Positions 8,334-14,918 of a DNA stretch of 32,320 bases are shown piece by piece; the first letter of the stretch is position 1; each line of letters starts with the position of its first letter. Below the pieces are notes generated by a model. The model worked only from the letters and a program-made list of their open reading frames with translations. It was not told the DNA's origin and did no database searches. Origin of the DNA: Gemmatales bacterium. GTDB taxonomy: Bacteria > Planctomycetota > Planctomycetia > Gemmatales > HRBIN36. The stretch spans positions 1 through 32,320 of the forward strand of contig JANWWR010000055.1 of the NCBI GenBank assembly GCA_025055835.1, written 5' to 3'. The translations under genes and the position numbers were made by a program.

Positions 8334-8933
8334 TCACAGGGTGATCGAGGCGTCCGGGTCGTTCCACTGGCCAAGTTCCTTCTGGAACTTTCTGCTTTTG
8401 TCCACCACGATCTGCCCGTCGTCGCCGATGCTGATCTTGTAGCGTTCCAGCGGTCGGGGAGCCGGGCCTTCGAAGTTGACGCCGTCCTTGTAGAAGCCGC
8501 TGCCGTGGCAGGGGCATTTGAATTTCTGCTCGTTTTCCAGCCAGTTCGGCGTGCAGCCCAGATGGGTGCAGACGGTGCTGAGGGCGAAAATCTGATTGTC
8601 GATGCGGACGATCCACACGCCGTATTCCTGCTTGTAGCGTTCGACGACGACGCCCGGCTCGTACTGCTCCGGCGTGCCGGCCTTGAAGGTGCTGGGGGGT
8701 TCCGCCACGACGTTGGGAAACAGGAAGCGGACGGTGCCCAGGGTCATCGCCGCCATCGAGACGGTAAAAGCGGCCCAGGCCGCTCCGAACCAGGTGGCGA
8801 AGATGGTGTAGAAGAAGCCGCGGCGGTCGCTGCCGGGCTTGGCGGCCGGTTTCGCCGGGGCCGGTTTGCTGCCCAGCGGCGGCATCGCGGAAGGACCTGT
8901 CGCCGGGGCCGTCGGGGGTGTCGGCTCTGCCAT
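8334..8933 (-). CDS. Rieske [2Fe-2S] protein of the cytochrome b complex
   Basis: This is a 199-residue protein with both Rieske boxes: CTHLGC (Cys122, His124, Cys127) and CPCHGS (Cys140, Cys142, His143). By family rule Cys122/Cys140 and His124/His143 bind the cluster and Cys127/Cys142 form the disulfide. The N-terminus is a Pro/Ala-rich stretch, then a twin-arginine-like SDRRGFF and one transmembrane helix (about 41-70), fitting Tat insertion with the cluster domain outside. I chose ATG 8933 over an in-frame TTG at 8978, because 8933 starts directly before the Pro/Ala-rich region and the TTG has no support. It is the first gene of the operon and takes electrons from quinol. Confidence 0.95.
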   Translation of the reverse strand: MAEPTPPTAPATGPSAMPPLGSKPAPAKPAAKPGSDRRGFFYTIFATWFGAAWAAFTVSMAAMTLGTVRFLFPNVVAEPPSTFKAGTPEQYEPGVVVERYKQEYGVWIVRIDNQIFALSTVCTHLGCTPNWLENEQKFKCPCHGSGFYKDGVNFEGPAPRPLERYKISIGDDGQIVVDKSRKFQKELGQWNDPDASITL

Positions 8934-8990
8934 GTCAGCTTTCTTGCGTTGAAGATTCCCCTCGGAATGTCCTAGCAACCACGGAGTATG

Positions 8991-9018
8991 GTTGTAGGCA
9001 GCCTCATTCCGATGTCAA
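8991..9018 (-). promoter_or_regulatory. Putative sigma-70-type promoter for the Rieske/cytochrome b operon
   Basis: On the minus strand there is a perfect TTGACA (9018-9013), a 16-base spacer and TACAAC (8996-8991, four of six consensus bases). This predicts a start near 8984 and a leader of about 50 bases before the Rieske ATG at 8933. It is seen by pattern only. Confidence 0.45.
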
Positions 9019-9188
9019 CTTATTTCAAATCGTTCTTGACAAGCTCCAGGCACATTAGCAAACCCTGTGCCCACCCTCGACGGATGGCTGATCCGAAAGG
9101 TCTGGTTCCAGCCCGGGAACGCTGAAATTGACCGCTTTCGCCGGGCCGACTATATTCCCGGACCGACGGCAGGGGGCACCCCTTGCCA

Positions 9189-9306
9189 TTCCCGTATGCG
9201 GGAACGGCGGCTTGCCAACCTTCCGGCGAGCGGGAAACCCCTTTCAGGCGAGCGGGAAGCATGAGCCTCCCCGTACGGCGAGCGGGAAGCGTCAGCTTCC
9301 CGGTAC
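9189..9306. repeat. Cluster of REP-like hairpin repeats
   Basis: Three copies of GGCGAGCGGGAA begin at 9225, 9247 and 9277. The third continues into a perfect hairpin, GGGAAGC-GTCA-GCTTCCC (9284-9301). The second has the same shape with one stem mismatch (GGGAAGC-ATGA-GCCTCCC). Upstream, TTCCCG-TATG-CGGGAA (9189-9204) is another short palindrome of related sequence. This looks like a cluster of small dispersed intergenic palindromes. Whether other copies exist in the genome cannot be seen from this window. Confidence 0.65.
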
Positions 9307-9322
9307 CACGGACATCTACACC

Positions 9323-10270
9323 ATGCCCTATCTCCTCAAAGACGATCTTGCCCCCAAGTCCCCGACCATCGGGCCCCACGACATCCGCTGGGAAGAACCG
9401 GACTGCCTCCTGTGTGGCCGACGAAACTGGCAAACGCTCGTGGAAGCGCCGGATGTTCAAGGCGGGACGGGGCTGTGGTTTGCCGTCGTGCAGTGTCTCG
9501 AATGCGGCCTGTGCTTCACCAATCCCCGACCGACCGCCTCGTGGCTGGAGCAGTTTTATCCGAAGGACTACCGTCCCCATCTGAGCAAGCCCGCGCGACG
9601 GCGTCGCTGGCCCTGGTTGCATTTCTGGCAAGATCGGCATGGGATACCCTGGCACGGCCTGGGACGGCTGCTCGATTTTGGCTGCGGCGGGGGCGATTTC
9701 CTCTGCCGCATGCGGGACCTCGGCTGGCAAGTCACCGGCGTGGATGCGTCGCACAGTACGGTACGGCGATTACAGCGAGACTTGGGCTTGCATGTGCTCC
9801 ACGGCACCCTGCCGCATCCCGACCTCGAAGCCGGCAGCTTCGACGTCGTGACCATGTGGCACTCCCTGGAACACGTTCCTGATCCCCGCGCGGTCCTGCT
9901 CGAGGCCCGCCGTCTGCTGACGCCCGACGGCAAGCTCTACGTCGCCGTGCCGAACATCGACAGCCTGGCCTTCCGCATCTTCGGCCCGCACTGGTTCGCC
10001 CTCGACCTGCCACGGCATCTGGTCCATTTCTCACCGCAAACCCTGCAATTCCTTCTGGAACAGGCAGGGTTCCGGGTCGTCTCGATGCGGATGCAACGCC
10101 GTAGCGCCTGGATTCGCCACTCAGCCCGGCTGGCGGCTCGACAACCCGAAGCCACCTGGTGGCATCGTCTGCTTCGCGGCCACCTGTGCTCTCGGGGGGC
10201 GGCACTTTACAGCGTGCTGACGGGTCAATCGGACTGCATGACGGCCGTGGCCGTGCCGCTGGAAGGCTGA
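9323..10270 (+). CDS. Class I SAM-dependent methyltransferase with N-terminal Cys4 motif
   Basis: This is a 315-residue protein. The N-terminal 60 residues have two CxxC pairs (CLLC about residue 30, CLEC about residue 60), the zinc-binding look common in sugar- or small-molecule methyltransferases of the Methyltransf_23 type. The Rossmann core follows, with motif I RLLDFGCGGGDF, acidic GVDAS, and WHSLEHVPDP for post-motif II. VPNIDSLAFRIFGPHWFALDLPRH is the typical segment after strand 5. The substrate is unknown; no sugar-pathway neighbours are seen. ATG 9323 is preferred to in-frame upstream codons, which would read through the hairpin repeats; its Shine-Dalgarno is weak. It converges on the BBP7-like gene across a strong terminator. 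Confidence 0.85.
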   Translation: MPYLLKDDLAPKSPTIGPHDIRWEEPDCLLCGRRNWQTLVEAPDVQGGTGLWFAVVQCLECGLCFTNPRPTASWLEQFYPKDYRPHLSKPARRRRWPWLHFWQDRHGIPWHGLGRLLDFGCGGGDFLCRMRDLGWQVTGVDASHSTVRRLQRDLGLHVLHGTLPHPDLEAGSFDVVTMWHSLEHVPDPRAVLLEARRLLTPDGKLYVAVPNIDSLAFRIFGPHWFALDLPRHLVHFSPQTLQFLLEQAGFRVVSMRMQRRSAWIRHSARLAARQPEATWWHRLLRGHLCSRGAALYSVLTGQSDCMTAVAVPLEG

Positions 10271-10311
10271 CGATCCCCCCTCTGTGGAGACTAATCCCGG
10301 TAAAAGCAACA

Positions 10312-10340
10312 ACACCCACGGGAATGTCTCCCGTGGGTGT
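10312..10340. terminator. Bidirectional hairpin terminator
   Basis: A perfect 12-base-pair stem, ACACCCACGGGA / TCCCGTGGGTGT, with a 5-base loop lies between the convergent methyltransferase and BBP7-like genes. On the minus strand it is followed by a T-rich run (TGTTGTTGCTTTT), so it best serves the barrel gene. It may stop both transcripts. Confidence 0.75.
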
Positions 10341-10396
10341 CGTCCTGTTCTGGTTTCGTCTCGCCTGCTCGAAACGCTGGCCCTTGCCGTGGATCG

Positions 10397-11776
10397 TCAC
10401 CACAGCCAGACGATCCGGGCATAGAAGCCGTCGAGGCTCAGATCGTTGTGGGTGACGACGCGCGGCGTGGACAAAGCGTCCACGGAGGAAGTCGCGCCCT
10501 GCCAGACATAGGTGAACTCGTAACCGCCGCCGAACTGGAGCCGACCGTTCCACACCGTCACCTCGGCACCGGCGGCCAGTTCCAGCACCGGCACGATCTC
10601 CTCGCGGCTGTAGCTGACGAAGGAGATGTTGTTGATGCCGCCCAAACCGGTTTCGACGAGCAGCGAGTCGTCGTTGCGGTGGGTCAGCAGCAGGCTGCCG
10701 AAGCTGCGGCCGTAGAGATTGAGCCAGGGGAAGATGTAGCAGCGAGCCTCGCCGCCCATGCGGGGACCCATGCCGCGGGTGTTGATGGTCAGGTTCTCGC
10801 CCTGGATGACGCCGCCCGAGGACGAGGCGTCCACCGTGGTGCGATAGTCCTGATCCATCCACAACAGCTTCAGACCGCCGCCCGCGACCAGGTCGAGATA
10901 GTTGGTCGGGCTGAAGACGCCGCCGAAGAAGATGTCCACGGAGCGGAACTGGAGGTTCCAACTGCTGATGATGAAGCCCGGCTGTGCCAACGTCGAGTTG
11001 AGCAGCTGGCCCGGGCCAACGTAGGTCAGCGAGAAGGCACCCGTGGGATCGGGATTGAAATAGATCTGGTCGGACAGGTTGTCCGTGAACTGCATGTAGG
11101 TGGCCAGGAACAACCAGCCGCCCTCGGTCAGCCATCCGCCGCCGACGCGATAGGCGTATTCATGATCGGCGTCGTAACCGATCAAGGAATTGAAGCTGGT
11201 GATGTCCTCGGTCAACTGAGCCTGAATGACCGGGTCGCGCCGGCTGGCTCGCAGGAACAGGAACTCGCCGATCCACAGCGGACCGCACTCGTTGCATGGA
11301 CCGCAATCGGGCTGGGGAGGCAGCGGCGGACAGGGGACCGGAGCCATCGGCACGGCCGCGCCTGGAGGCATGCAGCCCGGGGCGACCGCCATCGGATGAC
11401 CCGCCGGAGCGGGCTGGACGACCGTGGCCGGTTTGTCGTCGCTGAAGTTCCGCGGCATGGCGGCATACGGAGCCGGCCGAGCCGCGAACTGGCTCGTCGG
11501 AGCGGGACGCTTGAAGTCCCCGATGGCCTGCGTCTGCACGATTCCCGAGGCGGAATCGGTTTCGGCCACAGGCGTGGTCTTCGGAGCCGGGGGCAGCGGC
11601 GGCACGACCGGCAACAGACCGTCCGGTTCCGGCCGCTCCATCGCAGGCCGCTGCACGTTTGCCACGCCGGGGTTGTTCTTGTCCGGCTCACTGGCCGCCG
11701 GCAGGGTGTCCTGAGCGAAGCTGCTTGCCGGCCAGCCCAGCGCCCCAGCCAGCACGAGCGAAGTCCATCTACGCAT
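10397..11776 (-). CDS. BBP7-like outer-membrane beta-barrel protein
   Basis: This is a 459-residue protein with a signal peptide (1-21, ending SSFA-Q) and a long Pro/Ala-rich, probably disordered region (about 30-160) with a CGPCNECGP motif at its end. About 290 residues of alternating hydrophobic/polar strands follow (GGGWLTEGGW, RSVDIFFGG, LQFGGGYEFTYVW), ending in an aromatic residue (YARIVWLW) as outer-membrane barrels do. This matches the planctomycete BBP7 porin-like family by general appearance. ATG 11776 is chosen because GGAGAGG lies 7-8 bases upstream and the signal peptide begins there; the open frame extends a further 102 codons upstream without signal-like sequence. The transported substrate is unknown. 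Confidence 0.8.
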   Translation of the reverse strand: MRRWTSLVLAGALGWPASSFAQDTLPAASEPDKNNPGVANVQRPAMERPEPDGLLPVVPPLPPAPKTTPVAETDSASGIVQTQAIGDFKRPAPTSQFAARPAPYAAMPRNFSDDKPATVVQPAPAGHPMAVAPGCMPPGAAVPMAPVPCPPLPPQPDCGPCNECGPLWIGEFLFLRASRRDPVIQAQLTEDITSFNSLIGYDADHEYAYRVGGGWLTEGGWLFLATYMQFTDNLSDQIYFNPDPTGAFSLTYVGPGQLLNSTLAQPGFIISSWNLQFRSVDIFFGGVFSPTNYLDLVAGGGLKLLWMDQDYRTTVDASSSGGVIQGENLTINTRGMGPRMGGEARCYIFPWLNLYGRSFGSLLLTHRNDDSLLVETGLGGINNISFVSYSREEIVPVLELAAGAEVTVWNGRLQFGGGYEFTYVWQGATSSVDALSTPRVVTHNDLSLDGFYARIVWLW

Positions 11777-12156
11777 TGATCGCCTCTCCTTCAGGCGCCC
11801 CAAAACCACGGCCCCTGCCGTCGGCTTGGACGCGACCAGAACAGTTTTTCTCCGGGCCAAATCTCCGGCCGCTGTGCGGGCGCTCGACGCCCACTTGCCG
11901 GTAGTATCGGCAAAATCCTCACCCGCCTTGAAACCGTTATGCAAAGAAAACTCGTCCCAGATTCTCCAGGCGGGGAATCCGTCTCTGCCCATCTTGCCAG
12001 GATGCCGCTTCGGCCCCACGACCTCGGCTCCGTCCGCACGTTTCGTCGCTTCTCCCGTCCGCCTCGTCTTCCATCGTCCCATCCTTCCGCTGTACGATGA
12101 ACGTGCAGGACCGCGATCGGGCTGCCTATTCGCTGTTCGCCTTCGCCAAGGATCCC
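11777..12156. other. Divergent intergenic region
   Basis: 380 bases between the barrel gene (minus) and the AAA+ gene (plus). It must hold promoters for both directions, but I see no convincing -35/-10 pair, hairpin or repeat. An alternative AAA+ start (ATG 12097) would shorten it. Confidence 0.5.
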
Positions 12157-13176
12157 ATGACCCCTTTGGATTCCCACCTAGAAACGCCGCTGCCCGAGCA
12201 ACTGGCCCAGGTCCGCCAGCGCTTGCGGGAACGCTACCGCCTGGATCGCTTCATCGCCTCCGATCCCGCCATGATGCGGGTCCTGGATCAGGCGCGGCTG
12301 GCGGCGGCGGTGCCCGTGCCGATCTCCCTGGTCGGCGAAGTTGGCACCGGCAGACGCCACCTGATCCGCTGCATTCACCATCTGTCCGCTGAATCCGACC
12401 GGCCCTGCGTCTTCCTGGAATGCTCTCTGTTGCCGGAGGCGCATCTGGAGCGGCAGCTTTCCGAGGGGCAGCTGCTGGGTCCGCCGGATTCCGCCTCCGC
12501 GGGATGGGGAACGCTGGCAATCGTCGATCCCGCCGCCTTGCCCCGAGAGCTGCAACAGCGGTTGCTGGCGTTTCTCGAAAGCAAGGCCCCGAGCGACCGT
12601 CGCCGTCTGGCGGTCATCTGCGATCAGCCGTTGACATGGTTATGTCAAAACCAGGGACTCCTGCCGGCGCTGGCGGAACGCCTCGGCGTTCTGGTCATCA
12701 CCCTGCCGCCGCTGCGGGAACGGCCCCAGGATATTCCGCTTCTGGCTCAGCACGCCCTCGAACTCTGCAATCTGGAAAGCGACCGGCGCATCACCACGAT
12801 CCAGGAAGCGGCGCTGGACCAGTTCCGGGCCTACTCCTGGCCGGGCAACGTGGGACAGCTCATCGAGTTTGTCCGGGAAGCTCATCGCCGGGCCGAGGGG
12901 GCGGAACTGCGGGTCGAGGATCTGCCTCTGGTCGTCCGCCTGGCCGGGCAGCCCAATCCGCCCCGCCGACCCCTGCCGTTGCCTTTGGATGCCCTCTTGG
13001 AAGCGGTGGAAATGCGGCTTCTCCGCCTGGCTTGGGAGGAAGCGGGCGGAAATGCATCCCGAGCCGCGGCTCGGCTGGGGATTACTCCGGCCCGGCTGAA
13101 TCGGCGTTTGATCCACTTCGGGCTTCGCCAGCCACCCAACCGCGACCATTCAGAAGCCGATGCCGCCGAGGGGTGA
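12157..13176 (+). CDS. Degenerate sigma-54-activator-like AAA+ protein with Fis-type HTH
   Basis: This is a 339-residue protein. The AAA+ core covers about residues 30-265: Walker A GEVGTGRR (60-67), with Arg where the catalytic Lys belongs; a Walker-B-like strand GTLAIVDP (118-125), where the usual DE is DP; then PPLRERPQDIP and YSWPGNV, which are classic for NtrC-type activators. The GAFTGA loop that contacts sigma-54 is absent: the segment expected to hold it (about 101-117) reads through LLGPPDSASAG. The C-terminus (about 278-322) is a Fis-type helix-turn-helix (GGNASRAAARLGI). It probably binds DNA but probably does not activate sigma-54 by ATP hydrolysis. ATG 12157 has AAGGA upstream; ATG 12097 is an alternative without Shine-Dalgarno. 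It is the first gene of a three-gene operon. Confidence 0.8.
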   Translation: MTPLDSHLETPLPEQLAQVRQRLRERYRLDRFIASDPAMMRVLDQARLAAAVPVPISLVGEVGTGRRHLIRCIHHLSAESDRPCVFLECSLLPEAHLERQLSEGQLLGPPDSASAGWGTLAIVDPAALPRELQQRLLAFLESKAPSDRRRLAVICDQPLTWLCQNQGLLPALAERLGVLVITLPPLRERPQDIPLLAQHALELCNLESDRRITTIQEAALDQFRAYSWPGNVGQLIEFVREAHRRAEGAELRVEDLPLVVRLAGQPNPPRRPLPLPLDALLEAVEMRLLRLAWEEAGGNASRAAARLGITPARLNRRLIHFGLRQPPNRDHSEADAAEG

Positions 13177-13177
13177 A

Positions 13178-13564
13178 ATGTTCTGCACGAACGTCCTCGT
13201 CATGGAACCCGGCAGCGAAATCGCGGATTTCCTGGCCGTCTCGTTTCCCGAGCGGTCCTGGATCCTTGGCGGCGTTCGCAATCTGGAAGAACTGCGAAAA
13301 TCGCTGGCGCAGACCGGCCCGGGCCTGACGGTGTCGCTGTGGCAGCCGCGCTTCTGGCCCCTTTTCGAATGGCTGGCGGCACACCGACCCGAAGTGCCGG
13401 TCGTGCTCTTGTCCGATGCTTGGCCGAATGGCTTGCATCTCCACCTGCAAAGCCTGGGAACCCTGGCCTGTCTGCGCTGGCCCAAGGACAAACCGCTGCT
13501 GGCCGAGACGGTCCAGCGCTTCGTCCAGGCCCGTCAGTCCCCGACCGCGATCCGTCTGGCATGA
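13178..13564 (+). CDS. Small protein with receiver-like fold lacking the phospho-acceptor
   Basis: This is a 128-residue cytoplasmic protein of unknown function. The pattern of strands and helices resembles a response-regulator receiver: VLVMEPG as strand 1, VSLWQPRFWP as strand 3, VPVVLLSDA as strand 4, and CLRWPKDKPLLAETVQRFV as the strand 5/last helix region. The acidic pair after strand 1 and the acceptor Asp after strand 3 are missing, so phosphorylation would not be expected. The ATG at 13178 lies one base after the AAA+ stop and has GAGGGG upstream. Its stop overlaps the ferredoxin start (ATGA), so the three genes are translationally coupled. The receiver assignment is an inference from pattern. 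Confidence 0.65.
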   Translation: MFCTNVLVMEPGSEIADFLAVSFPERSWILGGVRNLEELRKSLAQTGPGLTVSLWQPRFWPLFEWLAAHRPEVPVVLLSDAWPNGLHLHLQSLGTLACLRWPKDKPLLAETVQRFVQARQSPTAIRLA

Positions 13565-13767
13565 ACGATTTCCGCGAATTGCCCGTGGTTGATTCCCGAC
13601 GCTGCACCGGATGCGGCGACTGTGTCCGCGTCTGCCCCGTGGACTGCCTCGGGTTGAATTGGGACCTGCCCTACCTGGAACATCCCCGCCGGTGTATCAG
13701 TTGCGCTGTGTGCGTCGAGCTGTGTCCCGAGGACGCGCTCCAGTTGGCCTCACGCTGGTGCGGGTAG
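13561..13767 (+). CDS. Small 2x[4Fe-4S] ferredoxin
   Basis: This is a 68-residue protein almost entirely made of two cluster-binding motifs: CTGCGDCVRVCP and CISCAVCVELCP, each CxxCxxCxxxCP, the bacterial 8Fe-8S ferredoxin pattern. The start ATG overlaps the stop of the receiver-like gene. A short ferredoxin as last gene behind an AAA+/HTH protein is unusual. It could supply electrons to an unseen enzyme or give the regulator pair a redox input; the sequence does not decide. The gene is followed by a bidirectional hairpin. Confidence 0.9.
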   Translation: MNDFRELPVVDSRRCTGCGDCVRVCPVDCLGLNWDLPYLEHPRRCISCAVCVELCPEDALQLASRWCG

Positions 13768-13808
13768 ATCTGGGGCCGGTGATGTGTTGGAATTGCCGGC
13801 GAAAACAA

Positions 13809-13834
13809 GAGAGGTTCCCCTGGGGGAACCTCTC
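13809..13834. terminator. Bidirectional hairpin terminator
   Basis: The inverted repeat GAGAGGTTCCCC / GGGGAACCTCTC is separated by TG (effective loop CTGG) and lies between the convergent ferredoxin and TIGR03000 genes. On the minus strand the stem is followed by TTGTTTTC, fitting an intrinsic terminator for the 13878-14507 gene. Confidence 0.75.
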
Positions 13835-13877
13835 GAATGGTCGAGGAGTCGGCAGAACGAGGCGGCAGCGGCTTGTT

Positions 13878-14507
13878 CTACTTGGAGGCGGCAGCCGTGG
13901 CCGTGCCGGTCGGGGTCGAGAAGCTGACTCGGGCTTCCTGACCGGCCCGGACGATGAGTTTCCTGCTTTCAGTCACGGTCTGGCCTTCCCGTTCCATCTC
14001 GACCTTGACCATGTAGTAATAGTCTTTGCCCTGCTCCAGGGCCGGGGTGACGAACACTCGCTCCGACTTTCCCGTGTTGGCGGTGAGCATGTCGTCGATG
14101 TAGAGCTTGGCCTCGGCCGGGGCCTCGATGACGACCTTGGCCTGCGGGCTGCCCTGAGTTCCCGCCGGCTTGGGTTGCGGTGCCTGCTGAGGAGCCGGCT
14201 GCGGAGCGCTGTGAGCGGGCTGGACGATCACGCCGCCGCAGCAGCCGTGGCAGCCATAGCAACCGTGGCAGGCGTAGCAGCCATAGCCGCCGTAGCAGGC
14301 GCAGCTATACCAGGCACAGCTATGGCAGCCGTAGCATCCGCACCAGGAGTAGCAGCCGCAATACGAATAGCATCCACACCACGAATAGCAGCCGCACCAG
14401 CCGCAGCTATAGCAGCCGCAGTAGCTGTAACAGCCGCACCGATGCCAGCAATGGGCCGGCACCGTCGCCTGACCGCTGAGCGCGGCGGCAAGCACAAGAC
14501 TGTACAT
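13878..14507 (-). CDS. TIGR03000-type protein with Cys/Gly/Tyr-rich repeat region
   Basis: This is a 209-residue protein. The first 14-18 residues are a short hydrophobic signal-like start. Residues 20-90 are a repeat tract built of CGCYSYCGCYSW-like units with about 24 cysteines. A Pro/Gln/Ala linker follows. Residues about 125-200 match the planctomycete TIGR03000 domain (AKLYIDD, tTGKSERVFVTPALEQGKDYYYMVKVE, RAGQEARVSF). The ATG at 14507 has AAAGGAG 8 bases upstream, better than an in-frame codon at 14537. The TIGR03000 domain has no known function. The Cys tract could crosslink through disulfides in the envelope or bind metal; this is inference. A promoter candidate lies at 14611-14639. 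Confidence 0.85.
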   Translation of the reverse strand: MYSLVLAAALSGQATVPAHCWHRCGCYSYCGCYSCGWCGCYSWCGCYSYCGCYSWCGCYGCHSCAWYSCACYGGYGCYACHGCYGCHGCCGGVIVQPAHSAPQPAPQQAPQPKPAGTQGSPQAKVVIEAPAEAKLYIDDMLTANTGKSERVFVTPALEQGKDYYYMVKVEMEREGQTVTESRKLIVRAGQEARVSFSTPTGTATAAASK

Positions 14508-14918
14508 GCAAGGCACTCCTTTCTGGTAGCACCACAACGTCTCTTCCTCGGGAAGCCTGGACCTCCCGGCGCTGGTTTCTAACTTGGCGAACTAGGAAGA
14601 ACCGGCTGGAATGGTAAACTCAGCCAATTTTGGGGTCAACCAAATTCCGCAGTTTTTCTCATTTCCCAAGATTGCACAGCCGACACGATCGTAATCTGGC
14701 AAAAATCTGGAAAATGCAGAACATGGTGCAATTATTCACCCTCGACTTGCCTGTGTACAGAAGTTCCGATCTGGTATAAGAGCTAGTCGCTTCTGCTATG
14801 AAGAAGGCCTCATCCCATTCGCCGCCAGGGTTGGCCTTACATGAAACGCGGTTCTCCGTTACAGTCCGACGACTTCCGTTGGGAAAAACATTGCGCAAAA
14901 AAATGCGGGAGCCGTCTC
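14508..14918. other. AT-richer divergent intergenic region
   Basis: 411 bases between the TIGR03000 gene (minus) and the HEAT-repeat gene (plus), clearly more AT-rich than its surroundings around 14580-14810. It holds the minus-strand promoter candidate at 14611-14639. A TGGTATAAG extended -10-like string near 14772-14780 could serve the plus-strand gene, but its upstream -35 spacing is poor. No RNA gene or riboswitch was recognised. Confidence 0.5.
14611..14639 (-). promoter_or_regulatory. Putative sigma-70-type promoter for the TIGR03000 gene
   Basis: On the minus strand, TTGACC (14639-14634), a 17-base spacer and TACCAT (14616-14611). It predicts a leader of about 100 bases before ATG 14507. 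Pattern match only. Confidence 0.4.

Larger units (their letters stand above)
8934..9322. other. Divergent intergenic region between Rieske operon and methyltransferase
   Basis: 389 bases without a supported gene. The left part holds the promoter candidate for the minus-strand operon. The right part holds the hairpin repeats at 9189-9306. The long open frames that cross it lie antisense to, or upstream of, the methyltransferase and show no recognisable protein. Confidence 0.6.

Noticed and set aside
230-8975. Long plus-strand open frames opposite the cytochrome operon (for example 230-1276, 2332-3375, 4507-5460, 6280-7554, 7497-8975)
   Set aside because: They lie antisense to genes with clear haem, Rieske and cytochrome b motifs, and encode Arg/Gly/His/Asp-rich products with no recognisable domain, as expected of shadow frames in GC-rich DNA.
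8934-8978. TTG start at 8978 for the Rieske protein
   Set aside because: It would add 15 charged residues ahead of the Pro/Ala-rich start. ATG 8933 fits the expected membrane topology better.
9732-11135. 467-residue minus-strand frame across the methyltransferase and barrel genes
   Set aside because: It overlaps the real barrel gene in another frame and the methyltransferase on the other strand; the product is low-complexity Arg/Pro-rich.
12157-13176. Calling the AAA+ protein a working sigma-54 activator
   Set aside because: Walker A Lys, Walker B acid pair and GAFTGA are all missing, so the standard function is not supported.
14228-14450. Repeated DNA that could look like a CRISPR array
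   Set aside because: The repeats are short, contiguous and in frame within the Cys/Gly/Tyr-rich coding tract; there are no unique spacers and no cas genes.
14659-14898. 79-residue minus-strand open frame in the AT-rich gap
   Set aside because: No ribosome-binding site, no recognisable motif, and it overlaps the probable leader of the HEAT gene.
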